From an uncultured Blastococcus sp. (GTDB lineage: Bacteria > Actinomycetota > Actinomycetes > Mycobacteriales > Antricoccaceae): 7,010 bases of DNA. The notes under the pieces are model-generated. The model did not search any database, had not been told where the DNA came from, and saw nothing but the letters and a program-made list of their open reading frames with translations. The stretch spans positions 1-7,010 of the forward strand of contig CAMIGT010000066.1 in NCBI GenBank assembly GCA_946221975.1. Reading direction: 5' to 3'. Both the position numbers and the translations under genes were made by a program. Positions 1 to 5,815 of the stretch are shown one piece after another (position 1 is the first letter of the stretch; every line of letters begins with the position of its first letter).

Positions 1-932
1 ACGACGAACAGGAGGCCGGCGATCAGCCCGCCCGAGCACGCGGCGACGACGTGCGCGCTCTCGGCCTTGGTGATCGCGGTGACGACGTCGAACGCCTCGG
101 TCATCGCGGCGGCGTACTCGTCGAAGCCCCACTTGGCGTGCCGCGCGTCGGGGTTGCGCCACGACATCACGAACACCTGCTGGCCCTGCTTCACGAGGTA
201 CTCGACCAGGCTGCGGCCCGGAGCGAGGTCGAGCACGTAGAACTTGTTGATCGTCGGCGGGATGATCAGCAGCGGCGCCTCGCGCACCGTCTCGGTCTGC
301 GGGGCGTACTGGATGAGCTCGAACATCGGCGCGCGGTAGACGACGGCCCCCGGGCTCACCGCGAGGTCGGTGCCGACGGTGAAGTCGTCGGGTTCGACCA
401 TGGACGGGATGCGCGGCGGGCTCGCCAGGTCGTGGACGAGGTTGCGCGGCCCCCGCACGACGTTGGCTCCCCCACTGTCGATCACCGACTTCCACGCGCT
501 CGGGCTGAGCAGCGGATTGTTGGTCGGTGACAGCGCCTCGATCAGGTTGGAGACCGCAAACGAGACGCGCTCGGCGTCGCGCCAGTGCATCGGGACGTCG
601 TGCACGATCCCCTCGGCGGTCGCGCTGGCGGCGAGGTAGGCCTGCATGACCCGGTGCAGTACGGCGTTGTCCTGCCAGGCCGGATCGGCGAACCGCCGGT
701 CCGAGCGCGGCGCGCTCACCTCCGACGTACCCGCGACAACCCGGCCCAGCTCGCTGAGCAGGTCACCGACCCGGGTCGCGACGCGGTCGGGACGCTGCGC
801 CATGGCGCCGACGAACCGGATCGCCGACGAGCCCGGAAACATCCGCCGCAGCGGGCCCAGTGCGGCCTGGGTGAGCAGCTGATCGAGCGGTGCCGCGACG
901 TCCTCAGTCGGTGCGTGCGGTTGTGCGCTCAC
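1..932 (-). CDS. phaC: PHA synthase (PhaC), N-terminal 310 residues, cut by window edge
   Basis: PhaC polymerises (R)-3-hydroxyacyl-CoA into polyhydroxyalkanoate storage polymer at the granule surface and releases CoA. The visible part carries the family's landmarks in order: RFADPAWQDN near residue 80, an SPTNNPLL-type segment and an IDSGG segment before residue 160, PPTINKFYVLDL and VMSWRNPD in the last quarter, then the lipase-like box with the predicted catalytic Cys299. These correspond closely to Cupriavidus necator PhaC as I recall it. The catalytic Asp and His would lie in the missing C-terminal part; full enzymes are about 560-590 residues. The start is GTG at 932, preceded by AAGGAGG at 940-946 with a 7-base spacer, and it overlaps the upstream synthetase stop in GTGA, so translation is probably coupled. 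The box reads A-A-C-S-G-G, with Ala where the usual G-x-C-x-G-G motif has its first Gly. Substrate chain length cannot be read from this fragment. Confidence 0.93.
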   Translation of the reverse strand, partial: MSAQPHAPTEDVAAPLDQLLTQAALGPLRRMFPGSSAIRFVGAMAQRPDRVATRVGDLLSELGRVVAGTSEVSAPRSDRRFADPAWQDNAVLHRVMQAYLAASATAEGIVHDVPMHWRDAERVSFAVSNLIEALSPTNNPLLSPSAWKSVIDSGGANVVRGPRNLVHDLASPPRIPSMVEPDDFTVGTDLAVSPGAVVYRAPMFELIQYAPQTETVREAPLLIIPPTINKFYVLDLAPGRSLVEYLVKQGQQVFVMSWRNPDARHAKWGFDEYAAAMTEAFDVVTAITKAESAHVVAACSGGLIAGLLFV

Positions 933-2422
933 TGCTGCGCCTCCTTCGGAACGGTGATGTCGCGTTTCTGGATCTTTCCGGTGGGGCCCTTGGGCAGCTC
1001 GTCGACGAGCCAGACGACGCGCGGGTACTTGTAAGCCGCGACCCGCTCCTTGACGTAGCCGCGCAGCTCGTCGGCGGTGACGCTCGCGCCCGGCTTGAGC
1101 GCGACGGCGGCGGCGACCTCCTCGCCGTGCGACTCGTGCGGGATGCCGATGACGGCCGCCTCGAGTACGTCGGGGTGCTCGTAGAGCACCTCCTCGATCT
1201 CCCGCGGGTAGACGTTGTAGCCGCCGCGGATGATCAGGTCTTTCTTGCGGTCGACGATGAAGTAGAAGCCGTCGTCGTCCTGGCGCGCCATGTCGCCGCT
1301 GTAGAACCAGCCGTCGCGAATCGCCGCCTCGGTCGCGTCGGGGCGGTTCCAGTAGCCGCGCATCACGTTGTCGCCGCGGATCGCGATCTCGCCGATCTCC
1401 CCGGTCGCGACGTCGGCGCCGTCCTCGCCGACGAGGCGCATCTCGACGCCGTCGATCGGCAGGCCGATCGACCCTGCCTTGGCGTTCTCGGCCCGGTTGA
1501 AGGAGGCGACCGGCGAGGTCTCCGACAGCCCGTAACCCTCCAGGATCGAGGCACCGAACGCCTCGGCGAAACCGTTCAGCACCTCTCCCGGCAGGGCGGC
1601 ACCTCCGGAGACACATAGCCGCAGCGACGACGTGTCGGCGACGTCGGGACCGGCGTGCAGCATCGCGACGTACATCGTGGGCACGCCTTCGAAGATGGTG
1701 ACCTTGTCGCGCTCGATGATCTTGAGGGCGGTCGCGGGGTCGAACCGCGGGAGCAGGCTCAACATGGCGCCGGCGAGCACCGAGGTGTTCATCGCGCAGG
1801 TCTGCCCGAACGCGTGGAAGAGCGGCAGGCAGCCCATGATGACGTCGTTCTCGGAGATCGAGAACAGCGCGTGCCCGGACACCTCCGCGTTGCTGCGCAT
1901 GTTGGCGTGCGTGAGCTGCGCGCCTTTCGGCGTACCGGTGGTGCCGGAGGTGTAGAGGATGACCGCGGTGTCGTCGTCCTCGCGCGGGGTGACCTCGGGG
2001 TCGGCCGGCCACGTCGCGATCTCGGTGAGCGAGTCCGCGCCGATCGGGATCGCTTCGGAGCCCACGGCCTCGGCGCCCGCCGTGGCCTCGTCGGCGGCGC
2101 TTTCCCAGGCAAACGCGAGCGTGGCACCGGAGTCGCCGAGGTAGTGCTCGACCTCGCGCCCCTTCAGCAGCGGGTTCATCGGCACGACCGCTCCCCCGGC
2201 GCGCACGATCCCGTAGTAGAGCACCGGAAACGCCGGCACGTTGGGCAGCATCAGCCCGACCCGATCGCCGGGTTGGACGCCGCGCTCGCGCAGCCACCCG
2301 GCGACCCGCGCGCTGAGGTCGTCGAGGTCGGCGTAGGTGAGCGTGAGGTCGTCCATGCTGATCGCGATGCGGTCGGGGAACCGACCGGCGGCGTCTGTCA
2401 GGTTGGTGGCGAGGTTGGTCAT
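929..2422 (-). CDS. Acyl-CoA synthetase (FadD-like, ANL superfamily)
   Basis: This 497-residue enzyme should activate a fatty or hydroxy-fatty acid with ATP to an acyl-adenylate and then to the acyl-CoA. ANL motifs are complete: P-loop TSGTTGTPKG at residues 158-167, EGYGLSET at 295-302, YSGD at 374-377, the hinge region DRKKDLIIRGGYNVYP at 391-406, and the C-terminal catalytic lysine in PTGKIQKR (Lys483). Length is normal for short FadD-type ligases. I chose ATG 2422 because the family homology starts there. The open frame runs 17 codons further to 2473, but that extension looks non-coding. The ribosome site is weak (GGGA, nine bases away). Its stop overlaps the phaC start by four bases, and the phaC ribosome site lies inside its 3' end. 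The context suggests a role in recycling acids freed from PHA, or in supplying acyl-CoA to PhaC. This is inference: substrate cannot be predicted, and a general fatty-acid ligase is possible. Confidence 0.92.
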   Translation of the reverse strand: MTNLATNLTDAAGRFPDRIAISMDDLTLTYADLDDLSARVAGWLRERGVQPGDRVGLMLPNVPAFPVLYYGIVRAGGAVVPMNPLLKGREVEHYLGDSGATLAFAWESAADEATAGAEAVGSEAIPIGADSLTEIATWPADPEVTPREDDDTAVILYTSGTTGTPKGAQLTHANMRSNAEVSGHALFSISENDVIMGCLPLFHAFGQTCAMNTSVLAGAMLSLLPRFDPATALKIIERDKVTIFEGVPTMYVAMLHAGPDVADTSSLRLCVSGGAALPGEVLNGFAEAFGASILEGYGLSETSPVASFNRAENAKAGSIGLPIDGVEMRLVGEDGADVATGEIGEIAIRGDNVMRGYWNRPDATEAAIRDGWFYSGDMARQDDDGFYFIVDRKKDLIIRGGYNVYPREIEEVLYEHPDVLEAAVIGIPHESHGEEVAAAVALKPGASVTADELRGYVKERVAAYKYPRVVWLVDELPKGPTGKIQKRDITVPKEAQQ

Positions 2423-2558
2423 GGCGTCGCATCCCATCTGTGCAGGTCGACCGCACACTGTGTGATGCGCCACACCCTACACGTTTCGACCCCGAGGCGC
2501 AGTGCCGATGGTGCGACGCGGGCGGGGGCCGCGACGCGACGTGGCATATCCTCGGCTC
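2423..2558. promoter_or_regulatory. Divergent synthetase/phaZ control region with overlapping inverted repeats
   Basis: This 136-base gap must hold the promoters of both divergent units. Two overlapping dyads lie on the synthetase side: TGTGC-N9-GCACA at 2439-2457 and CACAC-T-GTGTG at 2454-2464, with GGTCGACC (2445-2452) inside the first. Their size fits an operator for a dimeric repressor such as a TetR-type protein, but no regulator is identified. A minus-strand TAGGGT (2474-2479) could be the synthetase -10; no convincing -35 precedes it. If it is used, the dyads fall between the promoter and the start codon. Confidence 0.4.
2547..2552 (+). promoter_or_regulatory. Putative -10 box of a leaderless phaZ transcript
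   Basis: TATCCT fits the actinobacterial TANNNT -10 pattern and ends six bases before the phaZ ATG at 2559. Transcription would then begin at or next to the start codon. No Shine-Dalgarno sequence lies before that ATG, which agrees with leaderless translation. No recognisable -35 is present, so confidence is limited. Confidence 0.4.
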
Positions 2559-3410
2559 ATGCCCGTGTCCCCAGACCTGCCCGTACGCCGCCGCACGTCC
2601 CGCGCGGGCGCACCCACCGAGTTCACCCGGCTGATGCAGGTGAAGGGCCGGGATGTGCGGGTGCGGGTCCGCCCCGGCGACGGCACGCCGCTGGTGATGT
2701 TCAACGGGATCGGCGCGAGCCTGGAGCTATTGCAGCCGTTCGTCGACGCCCTCGACCCGTCGATCCCGGTGATCCGCTTCGACGTACCCGGGGTGGGTGC
2801 CTCAGAGCTGCCCCGCAAGCCGTACGTTTTCGCCACGCTGGCGCGGCGGGTCGGCGAGATCCTCGACGTGCTCGGCGTGCAGGAGGTCGACGTACTCGGC
2901 ATCTCGTGGGGCGGCGGCCTGGCCCAGCAGTTCGCCTTCCAGAACCCGCGGCGCTGCCGGCGTCTCGTGCTGGTCGCCACGGCGACGGGATTCCCGATGG
3001 TGCCGGCGCATCCTCGCGTGCTCGTGCGGATGCTGACGCCGCGTCGCTACCGCGATCCGAAGTACGCCGCCGAGATCGCGCCGATGCTCTACGGCGGGCA
3101 GCTGCGCGACGACCCGGGCGTCGCAGCACCGTTCCTCGCCGGGCACTCGCGACTCGCGTCCGGTCGCGGTTATGCGCTGCAGCTGCTGGCCGGTCTCGGC
3201 TGGTCAAGCATCCCGCTGCTGCCGCTGATCCGCCAACCCACGCTCGTCGTGGCTGGCGACGACGACCCGCTGATCCCGCTCGCCAACGCGAAGCTGATGC
3301 ACTCGCTGCTGCCGCACTCGCAGCTGCACATCTACCACGACGGGCATCTCGCGCTGATCACCCGCGCCGACGAGCTCGCGCCGCGGATCGCCGCGTTCCT
3401 GCGCCCCTGA
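2559..3410 (+). CDS. phaZ: Intracellular PHA depolymerase (PhaZ), alpha/beta hydrolase
   Basis: The 283-residue protein closely resembles the intracellular medium-chain-length PHA depolymerase of Pseudomonas, which hydrolyses granule polymer to free 3-hydroxy acids. Shared blocks include FNGIGASLEL (48-57, oxyanion region), FDVPGVGASE (74-83), the nucleophile elbow GISWGG (114-119, Ser116), PRRY (161-164), AGLGWSSI (211-218), AGDDDPLIP (232-240, acid most likely Asp236) and DGHLALITR (261-269, His263). The length is that of the Pseudomonas enzyme. There is no signal peptide, as expected for a cytoplasmic granule enzyme. The ATG at 2559 is preferred: a GTG at 2502 would add 19 residues without similarity, and a -10-like box sits just before 2559. 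It is divergent from the synthetase-phaC pair, which supports a PHA cycle. A generic esterase is the alternative, but the run of family-specific blocks makes that unlikely. Confidence 0.92.
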   Translation: MPVSPDLPVRRRTSRAGAPTEFTRLMQVKGRDVRVRVRPGDGTPLVMFNGIGASLELLQPFVDALDPSIPVIRFDVPGVGASELPRKPYVFATLARRVGEILDVLGVQEVDVLGISWGGGLAQQFAFQNPRRCRRLVLVATATGFPMVPAHPRVLVRMLTPRRYRDPKYAAEIAPMLYGGQLRDDPGVAAPFLAGHSRLASGRGYALQLLAGLGWSSIPLLPLIRQPTLVVAGDDDPLIPLANAKLMHSLLPHSQLHIYHDGHLALITRADELAPRIAAFLRP

Positions 3411-3435
3411 CCGGCTGCCTTCTCGGCCGTATCCC

Positions 3436-3483
3436 AAGTACGTCGCGGTATCCCAGTCATGACTTGGATATGGCGACGTACTT
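3436..3483. repeat. 48-base near-perfect palindrome downstream of phaZ
   Basis: The two 24-base halves pair at 21 positions by Watson-Crick rules and one by G-T, leaving two mismatches. The outer arms AAGTACGTCGC (3436-3446) and GCGACGTACTT (3473-3483) are perfect, and the centre AGTCATGACT (3455-3464) is itself a palindrome, so there is almost no loop. It starts 25 bases after the phaZ stop. It could end the phaZ transcript, but no T-run follows on either strand. An octamer GTATCCCA occurs at 3429-3436 and again at 3448-3455. Function is unknown: terminator, protein-binding site or dispersed palindromic repeat are all possible. Confidence 0.85.
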
Positions 3484-3589
3484 AGGTCACGGACTCGCCG
3501 CGTGGGCGCCGGCCACCGGCCAGTCGCGGGACAAGCACCAGCAGCACCGCCATGACGGACAGCATGACCGCCCCGACTTTAGGGACTCG
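3482..3589 (-). pseudogene. Possible remnant of a membrane-protein C-terminus
   Basis: Between an in-frame TAG (3590-3592) and TAA (3482-3484) a frame encodes VGAVMLSVMAVLLVLVPRLAG followed by a basic tail, GGRRPRGES. A hydrophobic helix followed by arginines is typical of the last segment of a permease. From the ATG at 3565, 23 of 27 codons end in G or C, as in the real genes nearby. There is no ribosome site before ATG 3565, and the frame has no further similarity upstream. I read it as a decayed gene end. A genuine 27-residue membrane peptide starting at 3565 is the alternative, and chance is also possible. Confidence 0.25.
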
Positions 3590-3608
3590 CTAAGCACCGC
3601 GACTGCGA

Positions 3609-3664
3609 TCTGCGGTGGAATACGTACCGCTAAGCGCCCTTTATCGGTACCGGATCCACCGCAG
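3609..3664. repeat. Palindromic repeat copy A, 3' side of tRNA-Val
   Basis: It folds as a 10-pair outer stem (3610-3619 with 3655-3664), a 4x4 internal loop containing one possible T-G pair, a 6-pair inner stem (GTACCG 3624-3629 with CGGTAC 3645-3650), one mismatch, then three more A-T pairs around a seven-base loop. It aligns without gaps to copy B at 3804-3859 (38 of 56 identical). It begins 26 bases beyond the 3' end of the minus-strand tRNA and may end that transcript. The loop side contains CCCTTTA, but no terminal T-run is present. Confidence 0.8.
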
Positions 3665-3690
3665 GTGGGTATACCAAAGGGGCGGAGGGG

Positions 3691-3763
3691 TGGGCGTAAC
3701 AGGACTTGAACCTGTGGCCACTCGCTTGTAAGGCGAGCGCTCTACCAGCTGAGCTATACGCCC
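3691..3763 (-). tRNA. tRNA-Val (anticodon UAC)
   Basis: All cloverleaf arms are present over 73 bases: acceptor GGGCGTA/TACGCCC, D stem GCTC/GAGC, anticodon stem CTCGC/GCGAG with loop CTTACAA, a five-base variable loop, and T arm ACAGG-TTCAAGT-CCTGT, ending in discriminator A. The anticodon (positions 3728-3730 on the plus strand) is UAC, which reads GUA valine codons. The CCA tail is not encoded and must be added after transcription. A TACCAT -10-like box lies on the minus strand at 3776-3781, 12 bases before the 5' end, without a clear -35. Palindromic repeat copies A and B lie on its two sides. Confidence 0.96.
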
Positions 3764-3800
3764 CAGCGCCGAATCATGGTACTCGACCGCCACCGCCACC

Positions 3801-3863
3801 CGTTCTGCGGTGCACTTTGTAGCGCTATCGCGCGATTATCGCTACAAACTGCACCGCAGAACG
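3801..3863. repeat. Palindromic repeat copy B, between deacetylase gene and tRNA-Val
   Basis: A 63-base palindrome: 14 perfect outer pairs (3801-3814 with 3850-3863), one C-C mismatch, nine perfect pairs (TTTGTAGCG 3816-3824 with CGCTACAAA 3840-3848), one mismatch, two more pairs, and a short GC-rich centre containing ATCGCGCGAT. Bases 3804-3859 align without gaps to copy A. It starts nine bases after the stop of the minus-strand deacetylase gene, so it may serve as its transcript end, although no T-run follows. Confidence 0.88.
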
Positions 3864-3872
3864 CAACCCGCG

Positions 3873-5168
3873 CTAGAGGCCGGGGACGGGAAGCGGGCGC
3901 TGCGGGTCGATCGTCGACTTCGGGTCGAAGAACTGGTTGAGCGCCGTGGTCTTGCCATCCAGCGCGCGCTGCAGCGTGATCCCGTCGATGTTGATCCGAG
4001 CCTGGCGCACGCTCTGCGGGTTGATCTGCATCCAGTACGGCGACGCCGCGTTGATCGGGAAGTAGTAGGTGAACGCTTCGGTGTCGTGCAAGAACGCGAA
4101 CTTGGCGTTGCCCCCGGCGTACTGCTCGACGCCGGCGATGTCGGCGCCGAACGGGTAGACGAGGTACGGCGTGTCACCGACCAGGGGTCGCACCTCGGTG
4201 TCCCACAGCTTCGCGTCGGCCTTGATGGTGCCCACCGAGCTCTTGGTCATGTCGATGTGTCCCCACGAGTGCGAGGCGAACCGCCAGCCCGAGGCCTTGA
4301 GCGCGTCGGCCACCGGTTTGGCCGCCGCCTGCTCGGCTTGGGTTGTCGGGTTGTCGCCGTACGTCGTCACGCTCGTCCGGTAGCCGAGGATGCCGTTGTA
4401 GCCGGTGAGCGCGATGGTGCCCTTGTCGCCGCGGTAGGAGAAGTCCGGGTGGGTCGCGACGAAGTCGTCGATGATCGGCATGACGTCGTAGCTGCCCTCG
4501 GTCGTCTTGCCGGACGCGTCGGTGTAGAGATTGCGGACCCGGCCGTCGTCAGCGACCACGAGCTTGTCGGGGAACCCGGCGCCGGTCATGTACTCGTAGT
4601 AGCTGACGTCGTCGATGCTCAGCACCAGCGGCTTCTTGCCCGGGGGCAGCAGAATCGGCGACGGGGTCATCGCGCCGTCCGGGCCCGGTGTGGCGATACG
4701 GTCGGGGTGGATCAGCACGTAGCCGTTGTCGTAGATCTGCTGCAGCTGGGCAGTGAACTCGTTGATCGTCACCATGTACTGGCTGTAGCCGACGCTCTGC
4801 TTCGGGTCACCAAACGCGCGCGCCGGGTCGACGATGAGCGAGTGGTAGAAGATGTGCGAGATCGTGGTGTTGTCCGGCCAGGCCACGGCCGAGGCCTTCG
4901 CCTGCTGGACTTTCTCGAGCTCGGCCTGCGCCTTCTTGTTCTTCGGCATCGACTGCAAGGTGGCGATGGCGCCGTCGTAGTCGTACTGGGCCGCCTGCTG
5001 CTGCGCGGCCGCAATGGCCTGGTCTTCCGGCGACACGGTCGGCGTCGCGCTACTCGACGGCGATTTCCCGTCGGCACCGTCGGCGCCGGAACCGGACGAG
5101 GTGCATCCGGCAACCAGCATCGCGACGAGGAGTACGGCGTATCGCAGGAAGCGGCTGCGCTGGTGCAC
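3873..5168 (-). CDS. Polysaccharide deacetylase-family lipoprotein
   Basis: This 431-residue protein starts with a lipoprotein signal: a basic n-region, a hydrophobic core, then lipobox LVAGC with Cys22 as lipid anchor, so it should sit on the outer face of the membrane. A Ser/Gly/Ala linker follows, then a helical segment (about 47-95) resembling a TPR-like hairpin. The NodB-type domain shows SIDD (Asp186/Asp187, general base and metal ligand), HSWGH (His300/His304, metal ligands) and YPFG (338-341). These enzymes remove acetyl groups from N-acetylated sugars in wall or extracellular polysaccharides; the substrate here is unknown. The gap between the first two motifs is 114 residues, about twice the usual 50, so the domain carries an insertion. 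GTG 5168 is chosen because AGGGGGGA (5177-5184) lies eight bases upstream. It seems to be transcribed alone, with a promoter near 5250 and palindrome B just past its stop. Confidence 0.9.
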   Translation of the reverse strand: MHQRSRFLRYAVLLVAMLVAGCTSSGSGADGADGKSPSSSATPTVSPEDQAIAAAQQQAAQYDYDGAIATLQSMPKNKKAQAELEKVQQAKASAVAWPDNTTISHIFYHSLIVDPARAFGDPKQSVGYSQYMVTINEFTAQLQQIYDNGYVLIHPDRIATPGPDGAMTPSPILLPPGKKPLVLSIDDVSYYEYMTGAGFPDKLVVADDGRVRNLYTDASGKTTEGSYDVMPIIDDFVATHPDFSYRGDKGTIALTGYNGILGYRTSVTTYGDNPTTQAEQAAAKPVADALKASGWRFASHSWGHIDMTKSSVGTIKADAKLWDTEVRPLVGDTPYLVYPFGADIAGVEQYAGGNAKFAFLHDTEAFTYYFPINAASPYWMQINPQSVRQARINIDGITLQRALDGKTTALNQFFDPKSTIDPQRPLPVPGL

Positions 5169-5244
5169 GATGACGGTCCCCCCTACGTTGCGGACTGCTC
5201 ACCCGGCACGCAGTCGCAGCTGCGTGCCAACCTGAACGCTCGCA

Positions 5245-5273
5245 ACTATAGAACGCAGATGGCCCCCAACCAG
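5245..5273 (-). promoter_or_regulatory. Putative promoter of the deacetylase lipoprotein gene
   Basis: On the minus strand TATAGT (5245-5250) matches five of six bases of the -10 consensus. A weak -35, CTGGTT (5268-5273), stands 17 bases upstream. The start codon lies about 75 bases downstream, with a strong ribosome site before it. The position just past the ahpE hairpins fits an independent transcription unit. Confidence 0.45.
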
Positions 5274-5280
5274 GCATTTT

Positions 5281-5328
5281 GTCGGCGCGTCTCGCCGACG
5301 GCACATCCGGACGGCTCGGGCCGTCCGG
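5281..5328 (-). terminator. Tandem hairpins ending the ahpE unit
   Basis: Two perfect hairpins follow the ahpE stop on the minus strand. The first has a nine-pair stem CCGGACGGC/GCCGTCCGG (5307-5328) with a four-base loop. The second has a seven-pair stem GTCGGCG/CGCCGAC (5281-5299) with a five-base loop. No T-run follows, as is common for actinobacterial terminators. They separate ahpE from the deacetylase promoter. Confidence 0.6.
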
Positions 5329-5347
5329 CGGGACCTACACGGCGGGA

Positions 5348-5815
5348 CTAGGCGGCGAGCTGTTGCAGCGCCGAACGCCAGGCGTCCTGATCGCGCGCCT
5401 CGCCCGGGCCGTTGACCTCGGCGAAACGGACGACGCCGTCGCGGTCGATCAGGAACGTGCCGCGCAGCGCGAAGCCCTTCTGCGGCTCGAAGACGCCGTA
5501 CTGCTCGGCGATCTGCCCGTGCGGCCAGAAGTCCGACAGCAGCGGGAACTCGTACCCCTCCTGCTGGGCCCATGCCTTCAGCGCAAACGGGTGGTCGACC
5601 GAGATGGGTAGCACCTGCACGTCGTCGTTCTGGAACGCCGCGAGATCGTCGCGTACGGCGCACAGCTCTCCGGTGCAGATACCGCTGAACGCGAACGGGT
5701 AGAACACCAGCAGCACGGCCTTCTCGCCGCGGAAGTCGCTCAGCGAGACGTCCTGGTTGTTCTGGTCCTTGGTCGCGAAGTCCGGTGCCTGCGCGCCCAC
5801 CTTGATCTCTGCCAC
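5348..5815 (-). CDS. ahpE: AhpE-type peroxiredoxin
   Basis: This 155-residue cytosolic enzyme reduces hydrogen peroxide, organic peroxides and peroxynitrite through a reactive cysteine. It matches M. tuberculosis AhpE over its whole length, including APDF near the start, VLLVFYPFAFSGIC (34-47), FPLLSDFWPHG (90-100), RGTFLIDRDG (118-127) and PGEARDQ. The active site PxxxSxxC gives peroxidatic Cys47, with Arg118 as its partner. Unlike M. tuberculosis AhpE as I recall it, the protein has a second Cys five residues on (CTGELC, Cys52), the position of the resolving Cys in BCP/PrxQ enzymes. GTG 5815 is chosen because AAGGAG (5822-5827) lies six bases upstream and the family N-terminus begins here; a longer frame to 5872 lacks similarity. 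It lies 66 bases after the small lipoprotein gene and is probably in the same operon. Confidence 0.93.
   Translation of the reverse strand: MAEIKVGAQAPDFATKDQNNQDVSLSDFRGEKAVLLVFYPFAFSGICTGELCAVRDDLAAFQNDDVQVLPISVDHPFALKAWAQQEGYEFPLLSDFWPHGQIAEQYGVFEPQKGFALRGTFLIDRDGVVRFAEVNGPGEARDQDAWRSALQQLAA

Noticed and set aside
1662..1680. GCGACGTAC inside the synthetase gene, matching the arm of the 48-base palindrome
   Set aside because: It is a nine-base match in codons for conserved protein sequence (MYVAML), without the opposite arm; chance is enough.
2423..2473. Longer start for the acyl-CoA synthetase at 2473
   Set aside because: The extra 17 residues have no family similarity, and this stretch contains the intergenic dyads. 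ATG 2422 fits the family N-terminus.
3573..3647. A further weak inverted similarity between 3573-3600 and 3612-3647, sharing GCGGTG, CTWAGCG and CCCT-TCGG blocks, as an alternative fold to palindrome A
   Set aside because: It needs gaps of about 12 bases and has many mismatches. An attenuator-like switch or a third decayed copy cannot be supported by eye.
1655..3709. Very long plus-strand open frame (684 codons) over the synthetase, phaZ and the intergenic region
   Set aside because: Its translation is Arg/Gly/Ala-rich with no domain, and it crosses two well-recognised genes and the palindromes. It is a high-GC frame shadow.
3691..3863. tRNA-Val as an integration site, with the flanking palindromes as att-like sequences
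   Set aside because: There is no integrase, no repeat of the tRNA 3' end within the window, and the neighbouring genes look native. The palindromes do not contain tRNA sequence.
3810..5351. 513-codon plus-strand frame opposite the deacetylase gene
   Set aside because: It is antisense to a complete lipoprotein gene with signal peptide, motifs and ribosome site, and its product is Arg/Val/Asp-rich and unlike a real protein.
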